Origin: Sthenelais limicola | Lineage: Eukaryota; Annelida; Polychaeta; Phyllodocida; Sigalionidae | Assembly: GCA_942159475.1 (NCBI GenBank) | Contig: OW804094.1 | Span: 45,256,966-45,320,965, forward strand | Reading direction: 5' to 3' | Length of the DNA stretch: 64,000 bases | In this document: positions 22,951 through 35,910 of the stretch, one piece after another | Position numbering within the stretch: the stretch's first letter is position 1 | Layout: each line of letters starts with the position of its first letter | Made by a program: the position numbers and the translations under genes | The notes under the pieces: generated by a model | Databases searched by the model: none | Told to the model about the DNA's origin: nothing | The model's input: only the letters and a program-made list of their open reading frames with translations

Positions 22951-23936
22951 GGTCGCACTGGCTGAGGTCTGGCCTGTCAGAGGGGGCGACCAGAGTCATG
23001 ATGGCCTCATGGAGAAAAGGTACCATCTCTCAATACGATAGCTCACTTAAAAAGTGGGAGGCTTTCTGTTTGGAACAAAACGTAGAGCCTACAGAGCCTA
23101 ACGTCAACAGGGTAATTGAGTTTCTCCTATCACTTCACAACAAAGGCCTATCACACTCGGCAGTAGGCACCGCACGATCAGCCTTGTCAAACTTTTTGTC
23201 TCTTACCAATGATCAACAAAAGATGCTGGGGGAGAATGTGTTACTCGGAAGATTTATTAAAGGATGTCACGAACTAAGACCTCCTAAGCCTAAGTACAAG
23301 TCTACTTGGGACATAAACATTGTGTTTACACTTTTCAAGAAATGGGATAGAAACAGCAAACTTTCTATGAAACATTTATCATTTAAACTCGTCACACTTT
23401 TGGCTATTGTGACGTCACAGAGATGTCAGACTTTGCATGCTCTGAAACTGTCAGGACTTACCTGGGAAGACGAGGGTTTCATTTTTGCGCTTGACAAGCC
23501 AATGAAGCATACCAGAGAAGGTCATTCACTGGACTATGTTAGAGTGAAACATTTTAAAGAGGACCTAAGGATTTGCCCAGCTAGGTGCCTCACAGTGTAT
23601 TTGAGGAGGACTGAGTCCCTCAGGAAAGGAGAAGATCAGTTATTTATCTCCTTCGGAAAATTAAAAAATAAGGTAGCTAAGGACACCTTATCTAGATGGA
23701 TCAAAAACGCGTTGAAGTTGGCGGGAGTCAACACAGACGTTTTTAAGGCACACAGTACTCGTGGTGCCAGTGTTTCCAAAGCGGTAGCACTCCAGATCCC
23801 AATAGGTGCAGTGTTGGAAAACGCAAGGTGGACCAATGCTGTCACATTTGGGAGATTCTACAAGAGAGATATCGTTACTACGCCAGACGTAGGAACCTCC
23901 CTCCTTATGGGAGCGACGAACTCTTCTCATCATTAA
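22938..23936 (+). CDS. DIRS tyrosine recombinase
   Basis: A 332-residue protein when started at the ATG at 22938 (an earlier in-frame GTG at 22917 is unlikely to be used). The catalytic set of tyrosine recombinases is complete: Arg162 in TSQRCQTL, His272-x-x-Arg275 in AHSTRGAS, Trp298 in ENARWTNA and the nucleophile Tyr308 in GRFYKRDI. An N-terminal SAM-like core-binding region precedes it (about 10-110). The enzyme is expected to integrate circular cDNA of the element without making a target-site duplication. Its ATG overlaps the RT stop by 13 nt (atg gaagctg taa), suggesting coupled re-initiation. No damage is seen. Confidence 0.94.
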   Translation: MEAVRSHWLRSGLSEGATRVMMASWRKGTISQYDSSLKKWEAFCLEQNVEPTEPNVNRVIEFLLSLHNKGLSHSAVGTARSALSNFLSLTNDQQKMLGENVLLGRFIKGCHELRPPKPKYKSTWDINIVFTLFKKWDRNSKLSMKHLSFKLVTLLAIVTSQRCQTLHALKLSGLTWEDEGFIFALDKPMKHTREGHSLDYVRVKHFKEDLRICPARCLTVYLRRTESLRKGEDQLFISFGKLKNKVAKDTLSRWIKNALKLAGVNTDVFKAHSTRGASVSKAVALQIPIGAVLENARWTNAVTFGRFYKRDIVTTPDVGTSLLMGATNSSHH

Positions 23937-23987
23937 TTAAGGTATCTATCATTATGGTAGTTTCTGTCTCAACTGGGAGCTTCATAG

Positions 23988-24122
23988 TCTCATTTAGGCC
24001 TGCTCATCAACACTAGGTGGCAGTGTGATGAACTCCCCAAGTTAAATGAGGCTTACCTTGGTTAAGATGAAGTTTGACTAGGAGTTCATTAGATGTCTCC
24101 TAGTGTGATGAGGGACTAAATG
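23988..24122 (+). repeat. DIRS internal complementary region
   Basis: 23988-24034 is the perfect reverse complement of 19503-19549 (left end). 24035-24122 is the perfect reverse complement of 24263-24350 (right end). The junction gaact/cccc at 24034/24035 therefore equals the joined ends of a circularised copy. In the DIRS1 model this region templates completion of the ends during cDNA circle formation. The 88-bp part and its partner at 24263 make a large hairpin with a 140-base loop. Confidence 0.93.
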
Positions 24123-24232
24123 CCCACCGCGGTACCCACCCTCTTTTTTCACTTGGTCACTGTGCCGTGACTGTAGGAGGTTATTTGGATCACAGTTACT
24201 TCCGCAGTCTCGACAGAAACCGAACTTTAAAG
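24123..24232 (+). other. DIRS spacer between the internal region and the right repeat
   Basis: 110 nt of non-coding sequence containing cagttacttccg (24193-24204), which also follows the left terminal repeat at 19573-19584 in the same orientation. Confidence 0.6.
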
Positions 24233-24350
24233 ACTGCCCGAGCTAGTTCCGGGAAGATATCTCATTTAGTCCCTCATCACACTAGGAGACATCTAATGAA
24301 CTCCTAGTCAAACTTCATCTTAACCAAGGTAAGCCTCATTTAACTTGGGG
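24233..24350 (-). repeat. DIRS right inverted terminal repeat
   Basis: 24233-24268 is the inverted 36-bp match to 19541-19576. The outer part (24263-24350, ending aacttgggg) is the portion copied into the internal complementary region. It is longer than the left repeat by about 45 bp. Confidence 0.92.
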
Positions 24351-27284
24351 ATTATGCCACTCAAAATCCGTTGTTTCATACATAACCAGAGCTTATATGA
24401 AGAATGTCTGATATTTACAATCCATATTAAGAATAGCGAAATTAAAGGTTTTTAATGGAAACCAACAATTTTCCCTATTTTACATGGCATGTCATTATTA
24501 TATCATTATTTACCACCAAGGAGATAGCGCCATATGTCATGTCGCCCTGCCCCTGATGATTAGTGTTACCATTACGGACACATGACCCGTGCTTTATGAA
24601 AATTGTTTTTTCTATGGTTATTTATAGCAGGCTGCACCGAGTATTTATGAATACACTTGCTACAAATTAATCTGACTAGGGTCATGCCGCAAGCTGATGG
24701 TGTGAATTACAATGGGTTGCACATCCAATATACATATAATTCCTTGCTATGCCTTTCAAAATAGGCACACCATCCCGAAAATAGAATTCGGCGCTGAATT
24801 CGAATAAAATGAATGCATCTGTCTAAGATGATATAATTGGAATGTTTGAAATTCTGTTTCATAACGATGTTTGGGATCCTTGAATAAAACTTTGTAGGTT
24901 TGTCTTTACAAAGATTAGCTATTACCCGATCTCTCTAGTTTTTACATGAATCTCTACCGATAGGTGGCACTCTTGAGATTCACAAACATATATATAGCTG
25001 ACAAAATATTGTAATAATATAATTAATACCCATAGTGTGGCTAGACATAGAAAGCAACAAGTAACCATACTTAAGCTTAGAGGAAAGATGCCATGTATAT
25101 TACCATCATGGTATACAGGGATAGAGTGGGTGCCTTGCATTCTTCTATTGTTGTTGAGGCTAGTATGTATTGGGGGCCTATCAAAATGTGGCATGGAAAT
25201 AGGTGAAGCACAGAGTGCCTGATGTTTAGGAGGGTTGTGCCGTTTGTAATATGGCGGTAAAAGGTGATATCCAGCCATGGCTACGGTGCTGGTCATAAAT
25301 TATGTTATGCTGGTGGTTGTGTTGGTTGAAGAGGACTGTATTTCTTGGGATCCACCACCAGGCCAGGTGACCTATATCATGTGAAAGTACCTGATTCTGG
25401 GAGGTTGGCAGCAGCGACTGAAGTCCCTCTGTAGTAGACTTTATTTACTCTATCATCTTTATTTCATCCCCGTCTGTCTAGATAGTTTCCCTTAACTCTC
25501 AGCCCTTACCACATCGTATGTGAACTTTCTCCGATGGAATTATAACCAAGGATCATAGGGATGATATTGTGACTTCATATGATCCTCTACCTGCTCTCTC
25601 TTGCCACTACTTCCTCTCAGAGTCTCACCCAGTTCCTTTCTCTACTCTAAACCATGGCCACTGAAGCGCGACATCCCTTTGATCCGAGCCAGGCTGGTTG
25701 AACCATGACCAGTGTGTGTCTGCATTTGACCTAGAGCCGGTCCTATACTCGTGTAAACACAGGGATATATTTAGCTCAAGTCTAATTGATACTTATAAAT
25801 CCTGGCCCCGGGAATCACGACTTTCAAGGACCTTTTCTAACTTTATTACCCGCGAGGCTAAAGATGAATTTGCATTGTGGGTATTATAAAAAATAATCTA
25901 CCTCATTGTGCATTGTAGGAAACAGTGCTCTTTCCCCATTTCAGAAAGAATTTAGAAAATATATCAAAGATTCCACTTGGTATAATAGACTCGAAATAGC
26001 ACGAGACTCTGTAAACACTAGACATATTGAGGAAACGTATATCTATAAACATGGTGACATACGCTCATGTATAGCCAGAATAAACGAGTGGAATAATTAA
26101 TTAGTTGGGTGGCGATCGCCTACCACCGCAGAGCCTCCCACGTTTTTTATATTGAATCTGCCACAACGATAAGTTGGCTTCACATTAAGCATACAATTTG
26201 CATCACATTTGGCTCTAATAGGAACACCACCATTATCCTGTAAAAACTATCCTCGGGTTTATCATTAATGACATTATATACTCATTAACTCGTATAGCGT
26301 TTCCATTTGCCAGGGTGACATGTTAATCTTTGAGAGACTTGGCGGTTAAATATTTATGGACAAGTACGTCCCGGCAATAAATAATGGGAAAATTATATAT
26401 ATCAGGAATGTTTCCGACGGATTAAATGGCACATGGGTGTATATATTTCCACCTAGTGGTTACTCATTTGCGGAACTAATTCCCTCTTAATTGCGTGTTT
26501 ACTTTCCAGGTTATTTCTAGACATAGCCGGTGGTCGTTTACGAATTTGATTTTTTATCTTATTCCAATCTATTCTCTCACCTACAAGTTCTTTGGTTGCT
26601 GTAAAAGAAACTTGCTGTAATCATATCCTTTAATAATGTGGATATCCTGGTGCATCTTGTTGCAGTCTTATGTAATAAGACTGCTTCTATCAGAGATAGC
26701 AAAAAATGGTTGGCTTTTTCTCTTCTTTTCTCGCTAACGAGATCTACTAAGCCCCCGCTTCGAAAATCAGAGGGATTTGATGATTTAGAAATAGGGGGGG
26801 GGGGGAATAAGTTTTAACAACTGTTCATTTGAAACCCATATCGCCAGGTAGAACTAATTCCTCAAGAAACAAGCGAGTAATTCATGATCATGAGTGTGCG
26901 AAATATGTATAGGCTGTAGGCCCGACTACGGACAGTAGACGGAAGTGTTTGACGAGCTGTTGACAGTTATGAAGGCTGATGGATTAAACCTCGACCTCCT
27001 CGATTAATTCCCATAAGACATGCCAATTCCCTATTCTGGGAATATATGCTCTATTATTATCCTTGCCTTGTATTAGCACATTGGCATATAGCGACCCCAC
27101 CCAGTGACGAAAATGTTATTCCAGGAATAAAGTTATATGCCACCCTCGTGCTCAAGTTGCTTTTCGCCTGTATCAGAGTACAGTCCCAATGTTTGTCTAG
27201 TTTATTTTTCCTCACCATTTCTATTTACACACAGACGAGAATAAGAAAACAATCAGGATGCATTGAGGAGGAAGGTTCTGTGTC

Positions 27285-27303
27285 GGGGGGGGGGGGGGGG
27301 GGG
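27285..27303. repeat. Poly-G run (19)
   Basis: The longest homopolymer in the window. Confidence 0.9.
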
Positions 27304-27432
27304 CGTAAGGGTAAGGGTGATGAATGGTTGCCTAGAAGACTTAGGTTGTTCTAGAGTGAGTTGGTGGAGTATGTTGGAACGTCCTATGTTGAAGTCCCAG
27401 TCCTTGGCTATATTAGAAGACACCAAGAGACA

Positions 27433-27470
27433 CGCCTGAAAAAGGCCACACTATAGGTTGAAACGTCGGT
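27433..27470 (+). repeat. Repeat fragment with CTGA...GAAAC motif (possible ribozyme relic)
   Basis: cctgaaaaaggccac (from 27435) then gttgaaacgtcggtc (27457-27471) resembles a word pair common in marine invertebrate repeats (ctgaagaaggcc ... cgaaacgtc). The spacing and boxes recall a hammerhead core (CUGANGA, stem II, GAAA). Here the first box is CTGAAAA and the stem II pairing is weak, so a folded, active ribozyme is unlikely. Confidence 0.3.
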
Positions 27471-30400
27471 CCCATTCTATGGAAGAATAAACAAGATTAA
27501 AAACTCGCCGTAAGCATGGCGTTTGAGTCGATATTTCATCTCTATATTAGACAAATATTCCCTCCCCCTTCTTCCTAAGTCTGCAAATTGGGTCCAAAGT
27601 ATTAGCTCGCCTGATAATGGTGGTAGAAGCCAATGGGATACTAAAGAGATCGACCTACATAGAAAGAACTGGATATCATATTCACGTCATACATGTACTA
27701 CCTTTTCGTTAATTTAAAGGCAAATAAGGATTGAAATCAGATCAAATACCAAAGAGGTCAGATAAACAATACCAATGTATGTAATCTGTACTGATTAGGT
27801 AACGCTGCAAACACGGGGGTATCCTCATTTTCGAACCCCACTACACTGGTGTTGATATATGTGTCAATATTCTAGGGTGACCTCCTGGTTTTTCTCTTAT
27901 TTTTATGAGGGATCGAAATGTTCAGAGCCCTGGGAGGATGGAAGCCGTCAGCTATGAAATTTGTATGTTGGGAGGAGATCGATATCATATAAATCAGACT
28001 GGCCATTAACCTTGAATAAGATATCCGAGCGGAGATTATTCTCTAAGACCATATGTAACTACCTACCCACGTTCATATTTATAGGGGAAATTATGCACAT
28101 GTATACTCACACACTCCTACAACCACATCCCACATTGAGTTAAGGTCTTGAGTACCTGGGCAATATGAGTTAATGGTAATACATGGGCTGGTTGGTGTGA
28201 TAGCATGAAACCCTTGCATCTTCACTGAACCTCTGCTTGAGTACATATATCCATCACGGCCTTCTCCTTAGACATCCACATCTATCTGACCAATGATTCA
28301 TCTTTTCACTAGACCTTCGCGTGAGATTCAACTATAGGCATCTCACTAAAAAGCAGGACCTTAAATAAGCGTCTCTCTAAGTCTGATTCATAACAAGTCA
28401 GTGACATGGGACAGTTTTATTTTGCTCATATTTTGCATCCTCCATCCTCCTTTCTCCTTTCTCAGTCAATATTGGAGGATTGTAGGATATCGCCCTGTCT
28501 TGGGATATTTTCTAAAATAAAAAGTATAATCATCAATTCGATTCGAAAATGTAACATGAGGGATCTTAATTTGATTACCATACCTGGGCTGTTTCCGTGC
28601 TTATTAAGTCAGCACTGTAAAATGTCAATTAATTGAATTTGCTCGGAATTGAGCTTTTGGTTGGTGGTAGGTCCATGCAAAAATTGGATTTCTTTAGATT
28701 AATTTTTTTTTTAATTATTATTTTTACTTTTGATTGATTTTAAGCAAATTTAGAATCAATATAAGCCAAAATCGGGACCATAAACTACTTAAAATCTCAT
28801 TTGTGATCTTTAAAATAAATTCTCAAAAACAGAATCAGAATAGCTCTAAATCTAAAAAAGAAACAAAATGTTTCAGACCATCATAAAAATGTTAACATCC
28901 TAGAACTGTTTAAGAGAATAGGCGTCCTATATGTGATTATTGGAAACATTACAGTGTCGACTTACTTTTACTGTTCACTTTTCCCAAAAGTGACAATTGC
29001 TCATCCTTTATACGTTCTTGCATTGATGCTTCATTCGTTATTATTATCCTCGTATTTAATCCAAAAAGAAAAGAGGAACTACTTAGGACCGTAAACCATG
29101 CTGTGATGTATCAGAGGATGTCATATCTTGATTGCCATGGGTGTTCCCCCTATTTGTATCCATGGTCCTGCCACGGCCATAGTAGATATGATGATACAGT
29201 GAGAGAGTGGAGTGGCCATGGCAAGGGGCTGTTTGCGTGAATCATGGCTCTGCTTATGATGCCCCATTGTTTCTGTGTATTATGACCCTGTCTATAGGGT
29301 TTCACTGCCGGCCGTGGAGGAGAGGATGAGGAACTGGAGGGCTTTAGAGTAAGAAGGGCAGGTGCTGGAGGAGGGGATGTGGGATGGACACCGGTAGAGT
29401 GTGTGTGTGTGGGGGGGGGAGTGGGCATTTGATGAATTGTTCCCTGGAGTAAAGCTCCGGGGCAGCCCCAATAGAGAGAAGGTCGTTTATATGCTTACAT
29501 GGTTTGTGATTGATACATCAGTTATGGGACAGTCAGGTCTATGCTTAAACACATCAAACACTCTGGCTCGCTCGGCGGCGGGAATGGCGTGGGCTAGTCC
29601 CTGAGATTAAACTGACATTTCTATCTACTGCTATAGGTCAGATATATGATATACTGTCCCAGGAGCTAGTGATGGACCAGCTAATAATAGTATTGACCAG
29701 ACAGAGTCTGCTTTAATTTACTTTGGCTGTACGTTGTATGATTCTGGTGCAGGAGGACAATGGAAAAGTAGGAAGTAACAGGATGAGCCTTGACATGAAA
29801 AAGGAAACAGTAGTAGGAGAAGCCGAGGAGTATCTTTGCTGGTCATAAAAATCCTAAAAATACCCAGAGACGCCTGCCTGGTCATGTTCTTGCATTCCAT
29901 TAGGATCCTTGAACCCTCCATGGAATTTCTTCCCCAAGTTCAGTCTAGATATGAGAGGTACTGTGGCCCCCGTCACAAGGGTCAGTTTTCAGGCATAAAT
30001 CTCTGAGCTGGCATATCCATAGGGGTGGAACAGATTTATAGGACTGCCTCTAACTAGCCGGACTCCAGTATAAAGATATATAGGTATATAGGTGGTATTA
30101 GGTGCTGAGGTGATAGCGGCCTGCTCCTTACGTTTTGTAACCTCTTGATAAGAGTAACTCACATGGACTCAGCCAGACATTTCATCGATGGAATCTTTTA
30201 AAAAAAGCAAAACAAATATTTGAATCATACTATCTCCATTTTCCTATGGTTTGATCTCAAAATTGGAAGTGGGGTTATGATCAATAACTAAAATATGCTT
30301 TGCTAAATGTGCGAGGATGTGTATCTCCTGGTATGAACTTAACTATCCTCCCATCAATGTTACTAGAACTTGTCAAATTGGCAACGAAGCAGAAACTGAC

Positions 30401-31521
30401 TACTGTTGTGACTTTCTGTTGCAATGATTCTAATCCAAATAACAATCTACGTTGGTTTACTTGTGTCCCTATACATATATTTGTATTGATTTTTATTGCA
30501 CACAAAGATAGCATCGAAGTCCATATATATCTAAATAGCTGCACTCAGTCTTCCCCATGCTAGCACTTTGAGGTTAACATGTGACCCCCTCAGGTGACCT
30601 GCAACTACTCAGTCCCGGTATTGATCCAGGTTGCAGAGGCCGTTCAACTCCCGCTGAAAGACATTGATTTTATAAATTTCTGTTTAGAGATTCTGTCCGT
30701 CTCTCTAATGTTGTTATCGGTTAGGATCGTATTACTTTCGACGTTCGGACTCTCGTCTCTTCGACACTTTTTGTTCTTTGTCTAAAGTCATTATAGCAAA
30801 TGGAAATATTCATACTATGACCTTTTCTTGCAATAAAATTAGGGGCTACTTCTCAAGGCTTTACTCCCCTGAGAAATCCGTCCGGTGTGTATGGCTTAGA
30901 CATTAAACGTTTACCTACAAGTAAATCTCAGTTGATTCCAAAATTATGATACATTCTAAATGATTTATCATGTGATTTAAGTAACTTTACTTTTTAAAAT
31001 ATCCCACATATTATATACTGGCGTGAATACAGAGGATGCTCACCATATTACAGTTGAATTGAAGCAGCCTGATCCAGTTATTCTCCAAAAGAACAGCCCA
31101 ACAGAACAAACTGCCCTTGTCTACTGCTGACATTCCATCTACACATCAGGAGAGTTTTCATCTCCCTCACGACTGTCAGAATCTGCTGTAGGACATGGTT
31201 CACCTAAAAGCAGCCAAGGCCAGAGCTGGGAGAACTGATTGATATACTGCCCTAGTGTCCATGGACTTGTATTACTGCCCATAACTGACATTACCATACA
31301 GGGTTACCCCTGGGGGCGCACTAGAGTATGTCATTGATACAGGGGCAGGATTAGGGAGAGGTGATGAAGAGAAGTAGGTATTAGGGAACCCAAGAATGGC
31401 TGATCATTCACTTTCTGAGTGAGTCATCATCTATCATACTTAGTCCAGCGACCGTAGTCCACCCAATGAGAGTTCGGTTGGTGCCCGAAATGGATTTTTA
31501 AGCTGCCTGTCCATATCTATC

Positions 31522-31522
31522 C

Positions 31523-31580
<58 letters not shown>
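31522..31580. repeat. (TATC)n microsatellite
   Basis: About fifteen uninterrupted tetranucleotide units, preceded by a few imperfect ones. Confidence 0.95.
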
Positions 31581-32410
31581 GGGGTTGGGTTGGACTATGA
31601 GAAAATATATATATTAAGCCTCGTTTTCAATGTCCGTTAGTCTGATACACGAAATCTGATTGACAATAGTATAGTACTTTTATCTGTACAATGTAACCGG
31701 AATAAAATAAAATATAAGAAGTATTTGGGATGTAAAAGCAACTGAAGCTATTTTATCTGTCTTGCCATGATTCAAATAGACTCAGTGTTCACATGACTTC
31801 AATCTACAATTGTGCTCAGTGTCTCCTCATTACTTGCTGGAGGAGGTCCACACGCAGCAGCACATACATGTATACTAGTATACGAACCCAACATTATAAC
31901 ACCAGAAACCAATGCAGGAGGTGGACTCGGGTAAAGCTGATATCGACATGCTCCAAGTCCTAACCCTGTTTTAGAGCTAGCATGGCGGTTCAATGTCTAT
32001 ACGTCATAGAACTTGCCCTTGTGGGAAGTGGCTCCAAGGTTCTTCAGGAGTTAGTGCATGTACCCATAACTAAACAATAACTGTGTATCACGTGCATATG
32101 TTCCACAAGTTAATAGTTGTATTGTAGCAGTTTCAAATGTGCATTTTAATTAATAGACATGCACTCTGCAGGCAATCTCATTGGTCTCAAAGAGTCCTGG
32201 ATTCGTGCCTTGCAAGAGCATCATTTCACCTCCCATCCAGTCTACTGGGTTATCATCTTTCGCCCCAATATGACCATATATTTACACTAGGTACAACAGG
32301 TATCCCCTTTCCGGGGTTTCTCACCCGCCCCTAGCTGTTTCATTGGTAGCTTATAGGGGTATATTTGGGGAGATAGATTCATTACAATTCCTGAGGAATT
32401 GTAGATGATT

Positions 32411-32460
32411 AAATGCATATATGTATATACGAAAGTATAGTGTTAAAACTGTAAAGCAAC
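32411..32460 (+). repeat. Dispersed repeat, copy 2 (see 2861-2913)
   Basis: Shares atatacgaaagtatagtgt and the flanking context with 2861-2913. Confidence 0.5.
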
Positions 32461-33069
32461 CAATTCTCCCCTTCCCCCATCCTCATCTCACCATTCTCCC
32501 AGTCTCAGTTCACATCAGGAACATTTCGCTACAGAATTCCCCATAGATCCTTCAGTGATTATTTTTTACAGCCAGCACAAAAAGAACATGATGTTCCTTC
32601 TCTATCCATTATTAATGTTTCTAGCCATATTGAGTTCTGATTTAGGTCCCACTGCTGAGTATTTTTAAACTCTGGAAGAGTGAGGTATTATTTCCAGCAT
32701 CTCTTACGGCTTTCTAGGACCAACAGCAGAGTCTTGCGGCGGCTTAGTAAAAATGCAGTTACTCATTCATTCTACTGGAGGACCAATTATTTAAATTTTA
32801 TAGATTTCCGCAGACAGATTTCAGTTACATGTAAAGGATGGTCAAGTCACAGTTATTGTCATTTACAGTCAATCAAATTATTTTATTATTGAAAATTTGG
32901 AATAATGAACATAAGTAACTTTCTGGCAATTACCATGTACTCATCGATTCAGAGCTACCAAGTTGGACCAGGTTGAAAACGGCTAGAAATCTCTTAACCT
33001 CTTCCTCTCCCTCCTCTATCTCTCCCTCTCATCCTCTCTCTGTTATGTTATGTAACACAGTCACCTCAC

Positions 33070-33194
33070 TACCCAGCTCAGAGATGGCACCCATAGGAAG
33101 ATCTGGCACGCCAGACTTGGATCACCAAAATTGTTTTGTAAGAGAAAAGACAATAAAAAATGTTTGAGTTTGAGTTTGAATTTGAATTTGAATG
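33070..33194 (+). mobile_element. 3' end of a non-LTR retrotransposon or SINE (candidate)
   Basis: The sequence ends in a poly(A)-signal-like aataaa (33152-33157) followed by a short tandem tail of tttgag/tttgaa units (33163-33192). Microsatellite-like tails of this kind end several LINE clades and their SINEs. The upstream part (gatctggcacgccagacttgg) has no readable ORF. No target-site duplication was identified. Confidence 0.45.
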
Positions 33195-35910
33195 CATGAC
33201 TGACAAGATGGGGTATGTGGTCTATGAGGCTAGTGGGTGAACTATGATGCTTGGTCAGATAATCAGTGACTTAATGTACTAGTATCCTTCGGGAAACCTA
33301 TTCCATGGAATTATGTGTGAGTTGAAGATGTCCAGCTTTTTTTTTCAAGAACCAAAGCACCAATGTATGATATCATATTTCAGGACCTATGTATTCTATG
33401 TGTACATCTCTTTTAGACACATTCCCTCCTACCTATCGCCTTCTCATCTGTCAATAATGGATTGACCTGAAACAAGAGATCTGCCTCCGAGCTGAATCCC
33501 CCTAACAACCGCTGTACATGAATAAATGAAGATCTCCACTTTCAATGGAACATCTAAGATGGGGAAGGGCTTCCTCTTAAACTCTGGGCTTACATTGAAA
33601 CAGCTGTGTGTCTCAGGACAGGATCTACCAGCGCCCAACATAAACAACAGCGCTAAGTTAGCAAGCTGTCTGAATGATAAGTATCCATGATGCAGAATAA
33701 AGACAAAGAGCTCAGTAGTTGGTGCTGAGACCTCTTGGCAGTCTTCCAAGAAAGCAACGCAAGCACTCATAACCCAGGAATTAGGCGCCACAGTTCATAA
33801 TGAGTTCTTTAAAGGGCTTGGCAAGGATCTCCATCCGCTCTTGGCAGATTGCTTAGATTGCGTTTAAAACAGGCCATTTATTGCGTCCTAATAATAAATG
33901 AAGCAGTGGTTAGGGGTACAGGCGGTGCAATAGTTATAGTTAGAGCTTGCCTACCGCAAAGAGATGTTGGAAGGTACATCATCTAACTTCTGACTGATAT
34001 TATGCTCTCAGCTGTCATTTTTGTGTTGCCTTGATAAATAATATTTTCTAGGTACTTTTGTAAGTATGTTTAATGATAAAAAATCTCTCCAGATCTGTTA
34101 CCCTCGTCCCTCTATACCGACTCCACTCCGACCCCCGAAAAAAAACACTGGTTGGTTTCGAATCGGAGATGGTCCAAAGAATTGTAAAAAGTGATCTTGG
34201 CATCACATCAGTAAACCTGAGTAATAACGCTGTTCCTTATACTACTCATGTATAACCCGAGCTACTTTTGAGACTGGGAGTGAGCAGATTACGTAACCAC
34301 GTTCCTTCTGCCCTCCTCCTCTCCACTGCCAGACAATTGCTCCTTAAGCGTCTCTCTTGTGACTAGAATGGCGTGGTATTATAGGGAGGGAGGGGGTTTG
34401 GATCCTGGAATAAAAGGCAGTCTTAGGCCGCCATTGGTATTGCTATAGCAACAGGAACAGCAGTCTCTCGAATATTTGCTTTTCTTTCCATCCCTGTTAG
34501 GTGGCAGGGGCAAAGAGATAAATGGTTTTGGACAGTGCATAGGAAAATAGAAGCAACAACGATGCAACGCAAAAACTCATCAGGATTTATTGTAAGAACT
34601 TCATTAATTAACTTTAAAAGTTCATAACTAAAAGTTATAAGAGTTATAAACCTAAAAATAGTTTACACTCACCTGCACTAAGTGGTTGGTTATACTTTTG
34701 CCTTTGAATCGGTTTCTGTCCCAACCTCCAACGAAAACCTAAAATTTCGAAGAAATGTCGTTTGAAGATTGACTGAATCATATACTTCGGTCTTAGCATT
34801 CAAATTCATACTAATTGAAACGAATATATATGTGCTAAAATCATGTTCTACCGAGGTATATATCTGAAAATGTCCTTCAGAGCTAAAAGCTTGAAGGAGG
34901 GGAGAGGAGACTGATAGAGACCTAGAGTGAGAGGGTGCATAAAAGGAAGCTATGTTCATTCAAATCCTGCAAATCCTTACCTATCATAGTATTGCACTCC
35001 AGTCTTACTAGAGTAGCTGGACAAGTCTCATCTATAGACCGTTCCCGTAGAACTCAGCCCCAATGGGAAAACATAAAGATAATGCTAAATGTTTGTTTTT
35101 TTAATATTTCAGGTGGTTTTGTACACATTAATTCTTTTATCGGTGTAATATATTGTTGAAAATGAAAATGTTTGATGGAGAAAAGAGGCGTTCTAGAAAA
35201 CGGCTTCTTGAGTCGTGAATGTCGACCATTATTTTGGTCCTAACAGTATGGTTTCTCTCTGTATGGATAGTCTCGGTTTTTCTACGGTTCACCTCCATTC
35301 ATCCATCACAATTTATGTGAATATCATGAATTTCGAATTGGATTGTATGAACTTTTATATCATTTGATATCATACGAGTCTATCAATCATTCATATTAGA
35401 AAGTAAAGAGTATATAAACAAAATGATTGAAAAAATGAATATTTGATTTGTGATATCGAGATAAAATGCCGTTGATATATACTCATGATGCAACCTTTGG
35501 TGCTGAGGCTGTGCATCTAAGGCAGGGAGCTATAGGCGACATGAGTTGGATCATGGCCATACATATACATAGGCTGGCTAGACTCCGGGGTGGGAGAAAA
35601 TCCACAGCCTGTTTGTAGGCTATTGGAAAGCGTCCACCCACGCTGGTCAACTTATGTCCAGCTCTCCTTCTTATCCCATGTGTATGAGGGTATCCTTCCT
35701 GAGGTAGAAAAACATTTGTTTTCAAATATATGAGAGCGAAATTGACATTGCCATCCGTCTCTTACGAATAATCCGTAATATTCATTTGTTTGATACTGTA
35801 CTGATGCAAAGGAGATGGCAGTCGAGGCATGACATACCTGGTTTGTTTAGTTTTATGTGATAATAAGCATGTTTCCTATGATTGTAGAACTTCTAAATTC
35901 TGGAGATTCG

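Larger units (their letters stand above)
19503..24350 (+). mobile_element. Complete DIRS-like tyrosine-recombinase retrotransposon
   Basis: A 4848-bp element with a left terminal repeat (from 19503), a Gag-like ORF, an RT/RNase H/methyltransferase-like ORF, a tyrosine recombinase ORF, an internal complementary region (23988-24122) and a right terminal repeat (to 24350). The internal region is the exact reverse complement of the left end (47 bp) fused to that of the right end (88 bp), which defines both boundaries to the base. No target-site duplication is visible at the edges (gagta on the left, attat on the right), as expected for recombinase-mediated insertion of a circular intermediate. 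This layout is diagnostic of the DIRS1 group, as opposed to Ngaro or PAT elements with split direct repeats. All ORFs are open, so the copy is young. It sits in sense orientation in the 18540-46021 intron of the host gene. Confidence 0.95.
24351..31521. other. Intron of the host gene; no exon seen
   Basis: Long AT-rich non-coding stretch with G runs at 26794-26805 and 27285-27303. Candidate acceptors (for example 25612 and 28460) lack paired donors that keep a frame. The minus-strand frame at 24922-25296 (124 codons) has no splice or protein-like support. Confidence 0.5.

Noticed and set aside
20107..23933. Antisense ORFs inside the DIRS element
   Set aside because: Shadows of Gag, RT and recombinase codons.
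19490..24360. Target-site duplication around the DIRS element
   Set aside because: Flanks gagta and attat do not match, as expected for recombinase insertion.
24922..25296. 124-codon minus-strand ORF
   Set aside because: Mixed hydrophobic and low-complexity composition with no context; chance length.
33444..33791. 115-codon minus-strand ORF
   Set aside because: No splice sites, no recognisable domain, and several ORFs of this length are expected by chance in 64 kb on two strands.
35113..35160. Exon after taatatttcag
   Set aside because: Phase-1 frame stops after 15 codons and no donor exists.
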